Assembly (NCBI GenBank): GCA_963643465.1 | Contig: CAVIJT010000006.1 | Coordinates: 116,675 to 180,674 of the forward strand | Direction of reading: 5' to 3' | DNA from: CAG-411 sp963643465 | Lineage (GTDB): Bacteria; Bacillota; Clostridia; Lachnospirales; Lachnospiraceae | Length of the DNA stretch: 64,000 nt | The notes under the pieces: model-generated | Databases searched by the model: none | Told to the model about the DNA's origin: nothing | Seen by the model: the letters and a program-made list of their open reading frames with translations, nothing else | Made by a program: the position numbers and the translations under genes | Shown: positions 1-8,884 of the stretch, in pieces | How positions within the stretch are numbered: the stretch's first letter is position 1 | Layout of the letters: the number at the start of each line of letters is the position of its first letter

Positions 1-495
1 GGTGCAGGCGCTGCTGTCCTTGGTCCATCTGAGGAAGGAATTATTTGCATCGAAGGTGGTGCAGACGGAAACAAAGGTCACGTACTTACCCTTGGCAATG
101 CACCTTTGGTAAATCCATATACTTCCCACCCTGCCACAAAGCAATACGTGGAAATGGATGGACAAGAAGTATTTAAATTCGCAGTTCGAAAGATTCCAGC
201 CATTGTAAATAATCTACTTTCTCAAAGTGGCTTATCTATGGAAGAGATTGATTTAATCCTTCTCCATCAGGCAAATGAACGAATCATTCAATCCGCTGCT
301 AAACGTTTAAAGGCTGACGAAGCTTTATTCCCAATGAATTTGGACAAGTACGGAAATACTTCTGCAGCCAGTGTAGCAATTTTACTGGATGAGGTAAATA
401 GAAATGGTCAGTTGAAGAAAGGAGATACCGTTGCCATGGCTGGCTTTGGCGGTGGTCTTACTTGGGCAGGACTCCTCTTAAAATGGGTAAAATAG
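1..495 (+). CDS. fabH: 3-oxoacyl-ACP synthase III (FabH), C-terminal part
   Basis: Starts type II fatty acid synthesis by condensing an acyl-CoA with malonyl-ACP in the cytosol. The reading frame is open from base 1, so the N-terminus and active-site cysteine lie outside the window. What remains (164 residues) opens with GAGAAVLG, typical of the thiolase-fold middle region, and holds the other two catalytic residues: His in LLHQANERII (about residue 89 of this fragment) and Asn in YGNTSAAS (about 119). The glycine-rich AGFGGGLTWAG near the end is the usual FabH C-terminal signature. It is followed at once by a hairpin terminator, so it is the last gene of its transcript. Family identity is clear; only the missing start limits the call. 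Confidence 0.95.
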   Translation, partial: GAGAAVLGPSEEGIICIEGGADGNKGHVLTLGNAPLVNPYTSHPATKQYVEMDGQEVFKFAVRKIPAIVNNLLSQSGLSMEEIDLILLHQANERIIQSAAKRLKADEALFPMNLDKYGNTSAASVAILLDEVNRNGQLKKGDTVAMAGFGGGLTWAGLLLKWVK

Positions 496-503
496 AAAAA
501 ACC

Positions 504-540
504 AAAAAGGACTGTGTACACTTGTACAACAGTCCTTTTT
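504..540. terminator. Bidirectional terminator between fabH and FtsX permease
   Basis: Stem AAAAAGGACTG / CAGTCCTTTTT, with a small inner GTAC/GTAC pairing. T-runs on the right and A-runs on the left allow it to end both fabH (+) and the convergent permease gene (-). Confidence 0.85.
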
Positions 541-547
541 CCTATTC

Positions 548-2812
548 TTATTCTACATTCTTTAAAGCTTCTTCCATTGGAATCTTTCTGATTTTTCTAA
601 ACTGTATTGCTGCAACTACCGCAAACACAGCTAAATTCATCACCGCCATTTCCCAATAGATTTCCGGTGCGATGTAACAGCTAATCCAACCGCCATAATC
701 CTGCATAAAGTAGAAGAACAATTTTTCCATTACTGCAGTAGCAAGTAAAAGACTAGCTGCAACAGAAATTACTACCACCCATGCCGTAGACATAAGGTAC
801 AATTTTCCAATCTCTCCGTTGGAATATCCTAAAATTTTCACCATAGAAATGGCATTGGCATTTTTCTCTACAATTAACTTAGTAAGCAGATACAATAATA
901 ATGCAGAAAGCACCACTGCAAACACATTTACCATGATAAACATTTCACCCATGGATATTTTTAACTGTCTGGATACTTTTGTCATATCCGATTCTTCCAC
1001 ACAGCTTGCCACATATTCTTCTGCCACATCATCCAGCGTTTCATTAGAAAAATATCCATTATAATATTCTGTATCCAACTGGAAAGTCTCATTAAAATAC
1101 GTTCTTGTCATGAATACTGCAAGGGATGAAGGATATTCCTGAATTCCTTTTATCTGAAAATCATATGCTTTATCTCCATAAAGCTCCTTCAAGGTAATCG
1201 TATCTCCCACTTCATATTGGTATTTTTCTGCAAATCCATCAGAAATGTATACACCTTCTTCTGGCAAATCTGCATCTATGTACTCGCTATCTTTCTGAAT
1301 GCCGTATATACTGATTTTTTCCCCTTCTTTATCATCCCGAATGCTCTCAAGAGTCGTTATGCTATATTTTTCTGCATCTTCTTTGGAAGTTTCTACTGGT
1401 GCTTTTAACACATACTGGTACTCTGCCACCATATTGTCTAACACTTTTTCTTCATAATGATCTAACAATGGTGACATCATCATTCCAAATAAAAGCAACA
1501 CATTGGCAAAAAAGATACCTACAAACAACACTACATAACCAGACATATTCTGTAAAATAACCCGCATTCGAAAACGGGAAAGAAAGGAAACCTTTGGCAA
1601 ATGTGGCGCACGTTTTTTCTTCTGTTTGCTTAAATCCCTGCGTAAAAACTGCATAGGTGACAACTGCAATCGTTTGGTAATAATAAGATAATTTGTTACA
1701 AACATAAGGGCCATTGGTACAATGGTTGTGCGTATAAATGCCTCTGCATTCCAGATTGTTTCATAGGTAGGAAGACTGTAACTGCCATAATACATATCTG
1801 CTACCATATATTTAAATACCGTATACCCAAGTATGTTACCAATAATGGCTGCAATTAGTGTAATCAACATCGGCATAATTAAATAATGTCTTCTTAATTC
1901 CCCTTTGGTGTATCCGGATGCCCGAAGCGTTCCGATTACATTTGCCTCACGCTCAATGGTATGATTAATGGTAATGGCAAATACAAATCCCAAAATTACA
2001 ATGACTACATAAAGCAAGAAAGTCATCAAAGTCCGATCTCCACCAATGTCATCCCCAGTAAAATGAATCGCCTGATTGCTGTATTCCGGTTGATAATCTT
2101 CCAAAGCTACATACTGTACTAAGGTTTCCAAAAAATCATCGGACATTTCTTTTGCCTCTATATCATCTTTTGGCTCCGTATCATACACCCAAGCATAATC
2201 ATAGCAAAAATCAGATTCCGAAACATTTGCAAATCCTTCTGCTGTCATAACAGCTACTCCAAACATATCTGCATCAAACATCAAATCTGAATTGTCCGAA
2301 AACAGCGCACTATAATCAGACAAAGCCACAAGTCCGGATACAGTAAGTTCTTTTCCATCGACTACAATCGTGTCTCCTGTATCTAATTCATTGTTATCTG
2401 CATACATACGATCTATAGCAATTTCTGTTTCCTTCTTTGGCAATTGCCCTTCCATGAGGCAAACCTGATTTACTTCCTCACGATTGGCATACACACGTAA
2501 GGTACTGTCTATCTCCCCGTTTTTGTCATTATCCGTCTCTAAATCACGATAAAAGTTTTCATATAAAGTAAGTTTTTCCTGTTCCAAACGGTCCTTACTC
2601 TCTAAGGTAAGCTCCTCTTTTGTCACAAAATGACCATCTTCAATGTGATATTTTTCAAAACTGTCTTCATAAGCAATATGTAAACTATCTCCTGCCACCA
2701 AAAAACCAGACACAAAACCAATGGTGAGAATTAAAAAAGCAAAAATTACAAAATATTTTCCTAAATCTCCAACAAAATTCTTTGGAATTCTTTTATTCAA
2801 TGGATTTCTCAT
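548..2812 (-). CDS. FtsX-like ABC transporter permease
   Basis: Membrane subunit of a MacB/FtsX-type ABC exporter. The 754-residue protein has one N-terminal membrane segment, a long extracytoplasmic domain, a block of three segments in the middle (starting near FLLYVVIVILGFVFA), a second extracytoplasmic domain, and a C-terminal block of three segments: the duplicated FtsX layout. The ATG at 2812 is preferred over an upstream in-frame TTG because AGGAAGG sits just before it. It lies 14 bp beyond the stop of the ATPase gene, so the two are co-transcribed. Such pairs in Firmicutes export or resist peptides and other envelope-active compounds; the substrate here cannot be told from the sequence. 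Confidence 0.9.
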   Translation of the reverse strand: MRNPLNKRIPKNFVGDLGKYFVIFAFLILTIGFVSGFLVAGDSLHIAYEDSFEKYHIEDGHFVTKEELTLESKDRLEQEKLTLYENFYRDLETDNDKNGEIDSTLRVYANREEVNQVCLMEGQLPKKETEIAIDRMYADNNELDTGDTIVVDGKELTVSGLVALSDYSALFSDNSDLMFDADMFGVAVMTAEGFANVSESDFCYDYAWVYDTEPKDDIEAKEMSDDFLETLVQYVALEDYQPEYSNQAIHFTGDDIGGDRTLMTFLLYVVIVILGFVFAITINHTIEREANVIGTLRASGYTKGELRRHYLIMPMLITLIAAIIGNILGYTVFKYMVADMYYGSYSLPTYETIWNAEAFIRTTIVPMALMFVTNYLIITKRLQLSPMQFLRRDLSKQKKKRAPHLPKVSFLSRFRMRVILQNMSGYVVLFVGIFFANVLLLFGMMMSPLLDHYEEKVLDNMVAEYQYVLKAPVETSKEDAEKYSITTLESIRDDKEGEKISIYGIQKDSEYIDADLPEEGVYISDGFAEKYQYEVGDTITLKELYGDKAYDFQIKGIQEYPSSLAVFMTRTYFNETFQLDTEYYNGYFSNETLDDVAEEYVASCVEESDMTKVSRQLKISMGEMFIMVNVFAVVLSALLLYLLTKLIVEKNANAISMVKILGYSNGEIGKLYLMSTAWVVVISVAASLLLATAVMEKLFFYFMQDYGGWISCYIAPEIYWEMAVMNLAVFAVVAAIQFRKIRKIPMEEALKNVE

Positions 2813-2826
2813 ATTCTCACCCTTCC

Positions 2827-3525
2827 TTACCAATCCAAGTCACTGGCAGCCACTTTGTTTTCATTTTTATAATTTTTTCGAATCTGTCCATCACGAAACT
2901 TAATTACTCGATCCGCCATATCTTTTATGGCATCGTTATGAGTAACCATAATAATGGTATTTCCGTACTTTTGATTAACCTCCTCTATCAATTTTAAAAT
3001 TTCTTTTGAAGTCTGGTAATCCAAAGCTCCTGTAGGTTCATCACAAAGCAAAATATCCGGATTCTTCACTAAAGCGCGTCCTATTGCTGTACGCTGTTGT
3101 TGTCCTCCGGATAATTGGTTTGGAAGGCTATCCTTATGTTCATACAATCCTAATGTTTTTAGCAGTTGGTCTATTTCTAACGGATTGTCACTCAAATAAG
3201 CTCCTACCTCAATATTCTCTTTTACAGTTAAATTTGGAATCAGATTATACATTTGAAATACATATCCTAAATGTTTTCTGCGATATAAGGTCAATTTCTT
3301 TTCGTTCATATCCTCCATCTTCTCTCCTTGGATAAGGATAGAGCCGCTGTCTGGAGTATCAATTCCACCAATTACATTAAGTAATGTAGACTTTCCGCAA
3401 CCAGATGGACCGAGAAGTACGCAAAATTCGCCTTTCTCCACAGTAAAATCCAATCCTTTTAACACTTCTATTCGATTGTTACCTGAACCATAACTTTTCT
3501 TTAAATTTCTAATTTGCAAAAACAT
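2827..3525 (-). CDS. ABC transporter ATP-binding protein (MacB/LolD type)
   Basis: ATPase partner of the FtsX permease that follows it. Walker A GPSGCGKST at about residues 39-47, signature LSGGQQQR near 140, Walker B ILLCDEPTGALD just after, and an H-loop in MVTHN. Length (232 residues) is normal for the family. First gene of a two-gene operon with its own strong promoter and an overlapping palindrome, so expression is probably repressed until an inducer is present. No regulator gene is adjacent in the window. Confidence 0.95.
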   Translation of the reverse strand: MFLQIRNLKKSYGSGNNRIEVLKGLDFTVEKGEFCVLLGPSGCGKSTLLNVIGGIDTPDSGSILIQGEKMEDMNEKKLTLYRRKHLGYVFQMYNLIPNLTVKENIEVGAYLSDNPLEIDQLLKTLGLYEHKDSLPNQLSGGQQQRTAIGRALVKNPDILLCDEPTGALDYQTSKEILKLIEEVNQKYGNTIIMVTHNDAIKDMADRVIKFRDGQIRKNYKNENKVAASDLDW

Positions 3526-3555
3526 AGCTTTCCCTTCTTTCTTGACACTTTTTCA

Positions 3556-3581
3556 ATTGAACCATTGTTCATGTGTTCAAT
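3556..3581. promoter_or_regulatory. Operator-like inverted repeat at the ABC/FtsX promoter
   Basis: ATTGAAC and GTTCAAT form a perfect 7-bp inverted repeat with a 12-bp spacer that itself contains another GTTC. It overlaps the -10 box and expected start site, where a repressor would block transcription. The GAAC..GTTC pattern resembles TetR-family sites, but the regulator is not in the window and the family is a guess. Confidence 0.55.
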
Positions 3582-3607
3582 ATAACATTTTTATTTCGAA
3601 ATGTCAA
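3579..3607 (-). promoter_or_regulatory. Sigma-A promoter of the ABC/FtsX operon
   Basis: On the minus strand: TTGACA (3607-3602), 17-bp spacer, TATATT (3584-3579). This is near consensus. The start of transcription would fall near 3572, about 45 bases before the ATPase start codon. Confidence 0.8.
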
Positions 3608-3653
3608 TTAAAAATAGATTAAAATATTAGTCTTGGCTAACATTTGTGTTTTA

Positions 3654-3683
3654 ATTAGACGGAAGCATTTACTTCCGTCTAAT
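3654..3683 (-). terminator. Hairpin over the stop codon of the DUF3810-like gene
   Basis: Perfect 12-bp stem ATTAGACGGAAG / CTTCCGTCTAAT with a 6-base loop. The stop codon of the minus-strand gene lies inside the stem. The T-run on the minus strand is weak, so termination may be partial. Confidence 0.55.
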
Positions 3684-4785
3684 ACAAAATGCCATCATAA
3701 TATCGCAATACTAATTTTGTCACTTCGCTATAATTTGCCTCTGCCCCATAGTAGTCAAGATAGGTTTCGGTAAATGCGTCACCAGCTTTTGCCACTGCCT
3801 CTTCATCAATAAAAGAATTCACCGATTCCACTTCTTCTATTGTCTCTTCCGTATAACAATTCATGTCCTGCCATACGAAATCTGAAATCTGCACCTGTTG
3901 TTCATAAGTTTCCAAATCTACCATGGAATAATAGTCATCATCCAAATAATGCAATACATTAATATATCCAGAATATTGTAGCAATGGCTGTTCACTGCCC
4001 GTACAAGCAAGAAAAGCAAAATAATCCGCTTCATTTTCGTATATGTATCCCTTCATATGTGCCAGCTCATGGCAGGCAGTATATGGAAAATTGGCATCAT
4101 TGAGATAGATACTATAATTTGCCTCCAAAGAAAAGGGAAAATATACACCTATCATATTTGTATAATACATAAAATAAGAACCCAGTATTGGCTTTGGTGC
4201 AGAAATATATCCGGAAAATCTTGGGTATTCCTTGGAAAGACCAGACATTGCTTTTTGAATCTCTTTTTTCTTATCCAAATCTGACACAATATTTCCGTTA
4301 GCATCCCGTTCAAACTCTTTTGCAAGTGCGTTGCATTTATTTATTATATATGCCCGTAACGTTTCTACCTGTGAAACTGTATAATCGGAATCTGCTTTTT
4401 CATTCAAAACCAGTTTGGAACATCCATATAACATGGAACAATTTAGGGAATACAAAAGCCCTGTAGTCATGGCTGCTACCAGTATTCCCTTCAAATAACG
4501 AATCGCAAACAGCTTATATCCTTTCCGTTCTCGTTTTCGAAGAAAAATAAGAGAAATTCCTATGATTACGGCTGCAAACACTGCCAGTATTGCCAGCGCA
4601 ATCAGCACTTCACCCACAGAAAATGGAAATATTCCTGTAATCCTTCCATAGGTATTTGTCCATATAGGAAATACATAGTCTGTATACTTATCGCAAAATG
4701 CAGGTATTCTTGATAATATATTCAGTATCAATAATAGAATTGCGTATAGGATTATAAATTTCCAATATCTTGTTATCTTTTTCAT
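3679..4785 (-). CDS. DUF3810-like membrane protein with HExxH zinc-peptidase motif
   Basis: 368 residues with an N-terminal membrane segment (IILYAILLLILNILS), two more hydrophobic stretches within the first ~125 residues, and an external C-terminal domain. That domain holds HELAH (in ACHELAHMKGY), followed about ten residues later by NEADYF. Its glutamate is a plausible third zinc ligand, as in gluzincin metallopeptidases. The arrangement fits the DUF3810 family. Substrate unknown; a role in envelope protein turnover is inference. Start supported by AAAGGA upstream. The gene follows the 120-residue gene by 21 bp and is probably co-transcribed with it. Confidence 0.8.
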   Translation of the reverse strand: MKKITRYWKFIILYAILLLILNILSRIPAFCDKYTDYVFPIWTNTYGRITGIFPFSVGEVLIALAILAVFAAVIIGISLIFLRKRERKGYKLFAIRYLKGILVAAMTTGLLYSLNCSMLYGCSKLVLNEKADSDYTVSQVETLRAYIINKCNALAKEFERDANGNIVSDLDKKKEIQKAMSGLSKEYPRFSGYISAPKPILGSYFMYYTNMIGVYFPFSLEANYSIYLNDANFPYTACHELAHMKGYIYENEADYFAFLACTGSEQPLLQYSGYINVLHYLDDDYYSMVDLETYEQQVQISDFVWQDMNCYTEETIEEVESVNSFIDEEAVAKAGDAFTETYLDYYGAEANYSEVTKLVLRYYDGILY

Positions 4786-4806
4786 TGGTATGTCCTTTAT
4801 ACAACC

Positions 4807-5169
4807 TTATTTATGTCGATTTCCTGTATAACGGTTGGTATCCTCATATCTGGCAGATACTCGTGTATGAGGTTTTCCACCTAATTCATGAGGGGTATGA
4901 TAACGCTCTCTTGTTTCCCTCTGCATATTTCTTGGAGGTTTTCGCATATCTCGTTCAAACACATGCTTTTCCTCTACCGTTCCATAATAGGTTCCAGCCT
5001 CTTCTTTTGGTGGCATAGGTGGTCTGTGTGGTGGCGGACAAGGTGGCACCTCTGCTCTCTTTCTCTTTTCCCGAAAAACAAGACCTACTACTACTCCTGT
5101 CATTAAACTTGCCACTGCTCCCAGTGCAATCTCCCATTTTGTTACCTTTGAAAATTTTCGCTCACGCAT
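4807..5169 (-). CDS. Small membrane-anchored proline-rich protein
   Basis: 120 residues, not recognised as a named family. One membrane segment near the N-terminus (ALGAVASLMTGVVVGLVF), then a basic stretch, a proline-rich run (VPPCPPPHRPPMPPKEE) and a charged Arg/His-rich tail without further hydrophobic segments. A strong AGGGGGA ribosome binding site stands before the ATG. Likely first gene of an operon with the HExxH protein downstream. Function unknown. Confidence 0.7.
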   Translation of the reverse strand: MRERKFSKVTKWEIALGAVASLMTGVVVGLVFREKRKRAEVPPCPPPHRPPMPPKEEAGTYYGTVEEKHVFERDMRKPPRNMQRETRERYHTPHELGGKPHTRVSARYEDTNRYTGNRHK

Positions 5170-5236
5170 AAATATGTCCCCCTTTTGATTTCTATTATTG
5201 GGTTGTAAAAATTTTGTCCCCTTATATCATATTATA

Positions 5237-5297
5237 AATCAAAAAGAGGTTATGATACAAGAAGATTTCATTTCCAGTTCACAACCTCTCTTTGATT
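5237..5297. terminator. Long imperfect hairpin terminator
   Basis: AATCAAAAAGAGGTT and AACCTCTCTTTGATT form an almost complete stem around a ~30-base loop. It lies downstream of the histidine kinase gene (minus strand) and upstream of the small proline-rich gene. Confidence 0.6.
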
Positions 5298-5333
5298 TTA
5301 GGATTTATGCTTTTTTACTATTAACATATCATT

Positions 5334-7958
5334 TTATTGAGCAATCGGCAATTGCAATATGGCCTTAAACAAATCACCGTCGATTTCTACAAAGAAGTTT
5401 CCTTCCTGCAACTCTGCCAGACTTTTTGCAATATTTAATCCCAATCCACTGCCTTCCGTATTACGAGATTTATCTCCTCTGGTAAATCTCTCCATCAATT
5501 CCTCTGCACTAATGTTTAATTCATACGCAGATACATTCTTTACCACAATTTCAATCATTTGTTCCTTTTGCTCTGCGTCTACATAAACACGACTGTTTGG
5601 CTGTGCATATTTTGTTACGTTTGCAAAAAGATTTTCCACAATTCTCCACGCCAGTCTACCATCTGCCTGTACAAACCAAATGTTACCCTGCACGCTGTTT
5701 TTAAGCTCTAATTCGCTTTTTTCAAACTTTTCAGAAAACTCTCCGGCTGCCTGACAAACCAATGCACCAATATCGATTTTTGTAATCTCTGCTGCCATAG
5801 CACCGCTGGATGCTTTTGCAGCTTCAAACAAATCATCTGTAAGTATTTTTAATCGCTGCGATTTTTGGTCTAATACTTCCACATATTCTTTTGCCTTTTC
5901 CGGCTGTACCTCTTCTCTCTTTAATAAATCAACATAAGTAATAATTGAAGTAAGAGGTGTTTTAATGTCGTGTGACACATTGGAAATCAATTCTGTTTTT
6001 AAACGTTCCGAACGAAGCATATCATCCACTGCACGTTCCAATCCCTCAGACAGACAATTGATGTCCCATGTCAACTGATTCAAATGATTCTGTTTTCCAT
6101 CTGTTGGGATTTGATAAGTTAAATCCCCTCCTCGGATTCTCTTTACGCCTTCTATGATAACTGATAGTTTTCTTACAGTCCGATTGATATAAGCAACAAT
6201 CAACAGCCACATACCAATCATTAATAACATGAAAAACATTGCCATTCCCATATCCCATGCTTCCACAGCCTTCATTGTCAAAACTTCCAGAAAAATCCAT
6301 ACAACAAACAATAAAACCATAATAAGTGTCATTTTTCGGCTAAGTTTTCCCTGATTGACTCTTCCCTGCACTCTTCCCATTACTAATGCAAAAACAGAGT
6401 TTTTATATAAGGTTTTTGCCTTTTTTCTTCGCACCAATGAAAACAATATCTGAACAAGCAACCACAGACAAAATCCAATCTCTGCCAGATTAAAGATTAC
6501 CCATCCATTATTTTTTCCATTAACGATTTCTGTTTCATATATGCTGTTATACATACCAACGAAAAGCCCGGCAATAATACCTCCTCCAATGAGCAACATT
6601 ATTTCAGTCTTCCAATGGTCAAAAAATACAAGCTGTACCTCCTCAGTATCTGCTTTTCTACCACATATATAACACAAAAACAACACAAGCAAGCCTGCAC
6701 ATACTGCATCTACAATTAAACCAATTGCGCAATTTTCTATTTTTTTATCAAGCTGTGTAATGGAAGCTCTTTCTTTTTCCCAAGAAGTATAGTATGTTTC
6801 CAAACGTTTTTGTACATAATCTTTCTTCACACCAAACTGAATACTGTAGCTGGCTGGACTCTTTAACATTGCAGAAACTGGAAAGGATACTTCCAACGCC
6901 TGTGCTTGTTCTACTTCTCCTGGATTTTCTACGTAATACCCCATTTTTAAAGAAGTAGAAATATTTTTACGCAGGTTTTCTTTTTCTGTTTTTGTCAGTT
7001 TATATACATTGTCTTCTGTCTTCTGGACATTTTCCTTATTCAACACCTCCTGAATACTTTTTATTTTTTTACTCATCTCATTGCAATACTTTTCATATTC
7101 TGGAGTCCCCTCATCGTACCATTCATACGTTTCAGGATTATAATAATATCCATCATAAGTATCTATATACAATCCTGATGCCTCGTCATACTCATAATCA
7201 GAAAGCTCTTCATCGAAATTTAACGTTGCATAATTTGGATAACATCCATAAATCTTATAATAGGTACTCTTTTCCACCGCTGTATGTCTTGGCACATTTT
7301 CTTCTGTTGCCAAATAACATAAAAATCTTTGCAAGGAATCCTTATATAATTCTAAATGATTCACAAGTTCATTGATAATAGAATCGCAATGGGAAGGATA
7401 TTCACTGACAAGCTCCTGCATCAACGCTCCTACATCTAACCATTCAAAGTCAACGCTGTGATAAGTTTCCTCCTCATCAAAATAGGAAATAGTACCAAAA
7501 TACACATTATCCCAATTTCTATCGTAAATCTCTCCCTGCATGGAACCTTCATATTTTATTTGAATAGCATCTTTAGAAATATCATCTACACTGTTACAGT
7601 TAGAAAATTCATGTTGCTTTCCCTCGGTATCTGTATAAACAATGTTATAATTATACATTCCCTGTAATGCTTCATTTAATCCTTCTGCCAACTGTTTTGC
7701 ATCCTGGTCTTCTTCCACGTTTGCCATCATGCAATGCAGCACTTGATAAAACCGTTCTTTTACTTCTTCTTGAAATTCCGTATCTCCAAACAATTCATAA
7801 GGATAACGAATTCCATTAGTATTCTTAGCATAATCTGACTGATAAATCTGAATCTGATTTGCAAATACCGCTCCTAATACGATACAACCTATCAACAATA
7901 TATTACATACAACTTTTACAATTCCATTCCTACTAAATCTTTTCCACTTTGTATCCAA
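5334..7958 (-). CDS. Membrane sensor histidine kinase
   Basis: 874 residues. Order: N-terminal membrane segment (residues ~15-35), a very long external sensor region of some 380 residues rich in Tyr and Glu, several membrane segments between about 410 and 590, a HAMP-like linker, a HisKA domain with phospho-acceptor His663 (NVSHDIKTPLTS), and an ATPase domain with an N-box (NLFANVTKYA) and a G-box (GSGLGL, near 836). It overlaps the upstream response regulator gene by 26 bp, so the two are made together. The large extra membrane block before HAMP is unusual for a classical kinase. Stimulus unknown. Confidence 0.9.
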   Translation of the reverse strand: MDTKWKRFSRNGIVKVVCNILLIGCIVLGAVFANQIQIYQSDYAKNTNGIRYPYELFGDTEFQEEVKERFYQVLHCMMANVEEDQDAKQLAEGLNEALQGMYNYNIVYTDTEGKQHEFSNCNSVDDISKDAIQIKYEGSMQGEIYDRNWDNVYFGTISYFDEEETYHSVDFEWLDVGALMQELVSEYPSHCDSIINELVNHLELYKDSLQRFLCYLATEENVPRHTAVEKSTYYKIYGCYPNYATLNFDEELSDYEYDEASGLYIDTYDGYYYNPETYEWYDEGTPEYEKYCNEMSKKIKSIQEVLNKENVQKTEDNVYKLTKTEKENLRKNISTSLKMGYYVENPGEVEQAQALEVSFPVSAMLKSPASYSIQFGVKKDYVQKRLETYYTSWEKERASITQLDKKIENCAIGLIVDAVCAGLLVLFLCYICGRKADTEEVQLVFFDHWKTEIMLLIGGGIIAGLFVGMYNSIYETEIVNGKNNGWVIFNLAEIGFCLWLLVQILFSLVRRKKAKTLYKNSVFALVMGRVQGRVNQGKLSRKMTLIMVLLFVVWIFLEVLTMKAVEAWDMGMAMFFMLLMIGMWLLIVAYINRTVRKLSVIIEGVKRIRGGDLTYQIPTDGKQNHLNQLTWDINCLSEGLERAVDDMLRSERLKTELISNVSHDIKTPLTSIITYVDLLKREEVQPEKAKEYVEVLDQKSQRLKILTDDLFEAAKASSGAMAAEITKIDIGALVCQAAGEFSEKFEKSELELKNSVQGNIWFVQADGRLAWRIVENLFANVTKYAQPNSRVYVDAEQKEQMIEIVVKNVSAYELNISAEELMERFTRGDKSRNTEGSGLGLNIAKSLAELQEGNFFVEIDGDLFKAILQLPIAQ

Positions 7959-8628
7959 CGCCCCATACCACCTTTACATATTTTGGTTCTTTTGCATTAA
8001 TTTCAATTTTTTCTCTAATTCTTCGGATATGTACAGAAACCGTATTTTCTGCATTCACAGAAGGCTCCTTCCACACATTTTCATAAATTTGTGAAATCGA
8101 AAAAACTTTTCCAGCATTTTTGGCTAAGAATGACAGAATTCCAAATTCCACCGGTGTTAGTTTCTTTTCCTCTCCATCCACTCTCACTTCATGTGTCTCC
8201 ATATTGATTTCCAAGTTTCCTGTGCGTATCACATTTGCACTTTCTTTTGTATCAAAGCTTCCAAGGCTTGTGTACCTGCGCAACTGGCTTTTTACCCTTG
8301 CCAATAATTCCAAAGGATTAAACGGTTTTGTTACATAGTCATCTGCTCCCACATTCAGACCAAGCACCTTATCGTAATCTTCTCCCTTAGCAGACAAAAT
8401 AATAATGGGAATATTTTTCTCTTCACGAATTTTCATGGTCGCTTTAATGCCATCCATCTTTGGCATCATAATATCCATTAAAATTAAATGTACGGTTTCT
8501 TTTTTTACCGTTTCCAGTGCCTCAATTCCGTTTTCAGCTCTAAGCACTTCATATCCCTCATTGGTTAAATAAATTCCCAACGCATCTGCAATTGCCTTTT
8601 CATCTTCACATACTAAAATTCGATACAT
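7933..8628 (-). CDS. OmpR/PhoB-family response regulator
   Basis: 231 residues: receiver domain with the phosphorylated Asp52 (LILMDIMMP) and acidic pocket (CEDE at 7-10), then a winged-helix DNA-binding domain ending VVWGVGYKVEKI. Partner of the overlapping 874-residue kinase. Four TAAGAT elements sit just upstream of the gene and probably serve autoregulation. Confidence 0.95.
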   Translation of the reverse strand: MYRILVCEDEKAIADALGIYLTNEGYEVLRAENGIEALETVKKETVHLILMDIMMPKMDGIKATMKIREEKNIPIIILSAKGEDYDKVLGLNVGADDYVTKPFNPLELLARVKSQLRRYTSLGSFDTKESANVIRTGNLEINMETHEVRVDGEEKKLTPVEFGILSFLAKNAGKVFSISQIYENVWKEPSVNAENTVSVHIRRIREKIEINAKEPKYVKVVWGVGYKVEKI

Positions 8629-8657
8629 GTTTTTCTCCTTTCTCTGTCACATCTATT

Positions 8658-8715
8658 ACTATACACTAAGATTCTTAAGATAAAATAAAATAAATTCCTA
8701 AGATTTTCTTAAGAT
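8658..8715 (-). promoter_or_regulatory. Promoter region with four ATCTTA direct repeats
   Basis: Read on the minus strand, ATCTTA occurs with its plus-strand TAAGAT at 8667, 8676, 8699 and 8710 (steps 9, 23 and 11), followed by a TATAGT -10 box (8663-8658). There is no good -35 box; the repeats overlap its place. This is the layout of an activator-dependent promoter bound by an OmpR-type dimer, so autoregulation is the simplest reading. Confidence 0.55.
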
Positions 8716-8742
8716 TGTTCCAAATTAACTACAAATGGGATA

Positions 8743-8796
8743 AAAGAAAATCGGAAGTGCTACACTAACCTCGTGCAACACCCCCGATTCTTTACT
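8743..8796 (-). terminator. Possible terminator hairpin downstream of zinc-ribbon protein
   Basis: AAAGAAAATCGG pairs with CCGATTCTTT across a ~30-base loop that contains a weaker GTGC-type pairing. The hairpin lies downstream of the 705-residue gene on the minus strand. No strong T-run, so the call is tentative. Confidence 0.35.
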
Positions 8797-8884
8797 TTTA
8801 CTGTCTTAGCATTGGGATATATGCGAAACTCTTAGTTTTAAGCTACACCAAATCCCTTTTCATCTTCCTTATGCCACTTTTTCA

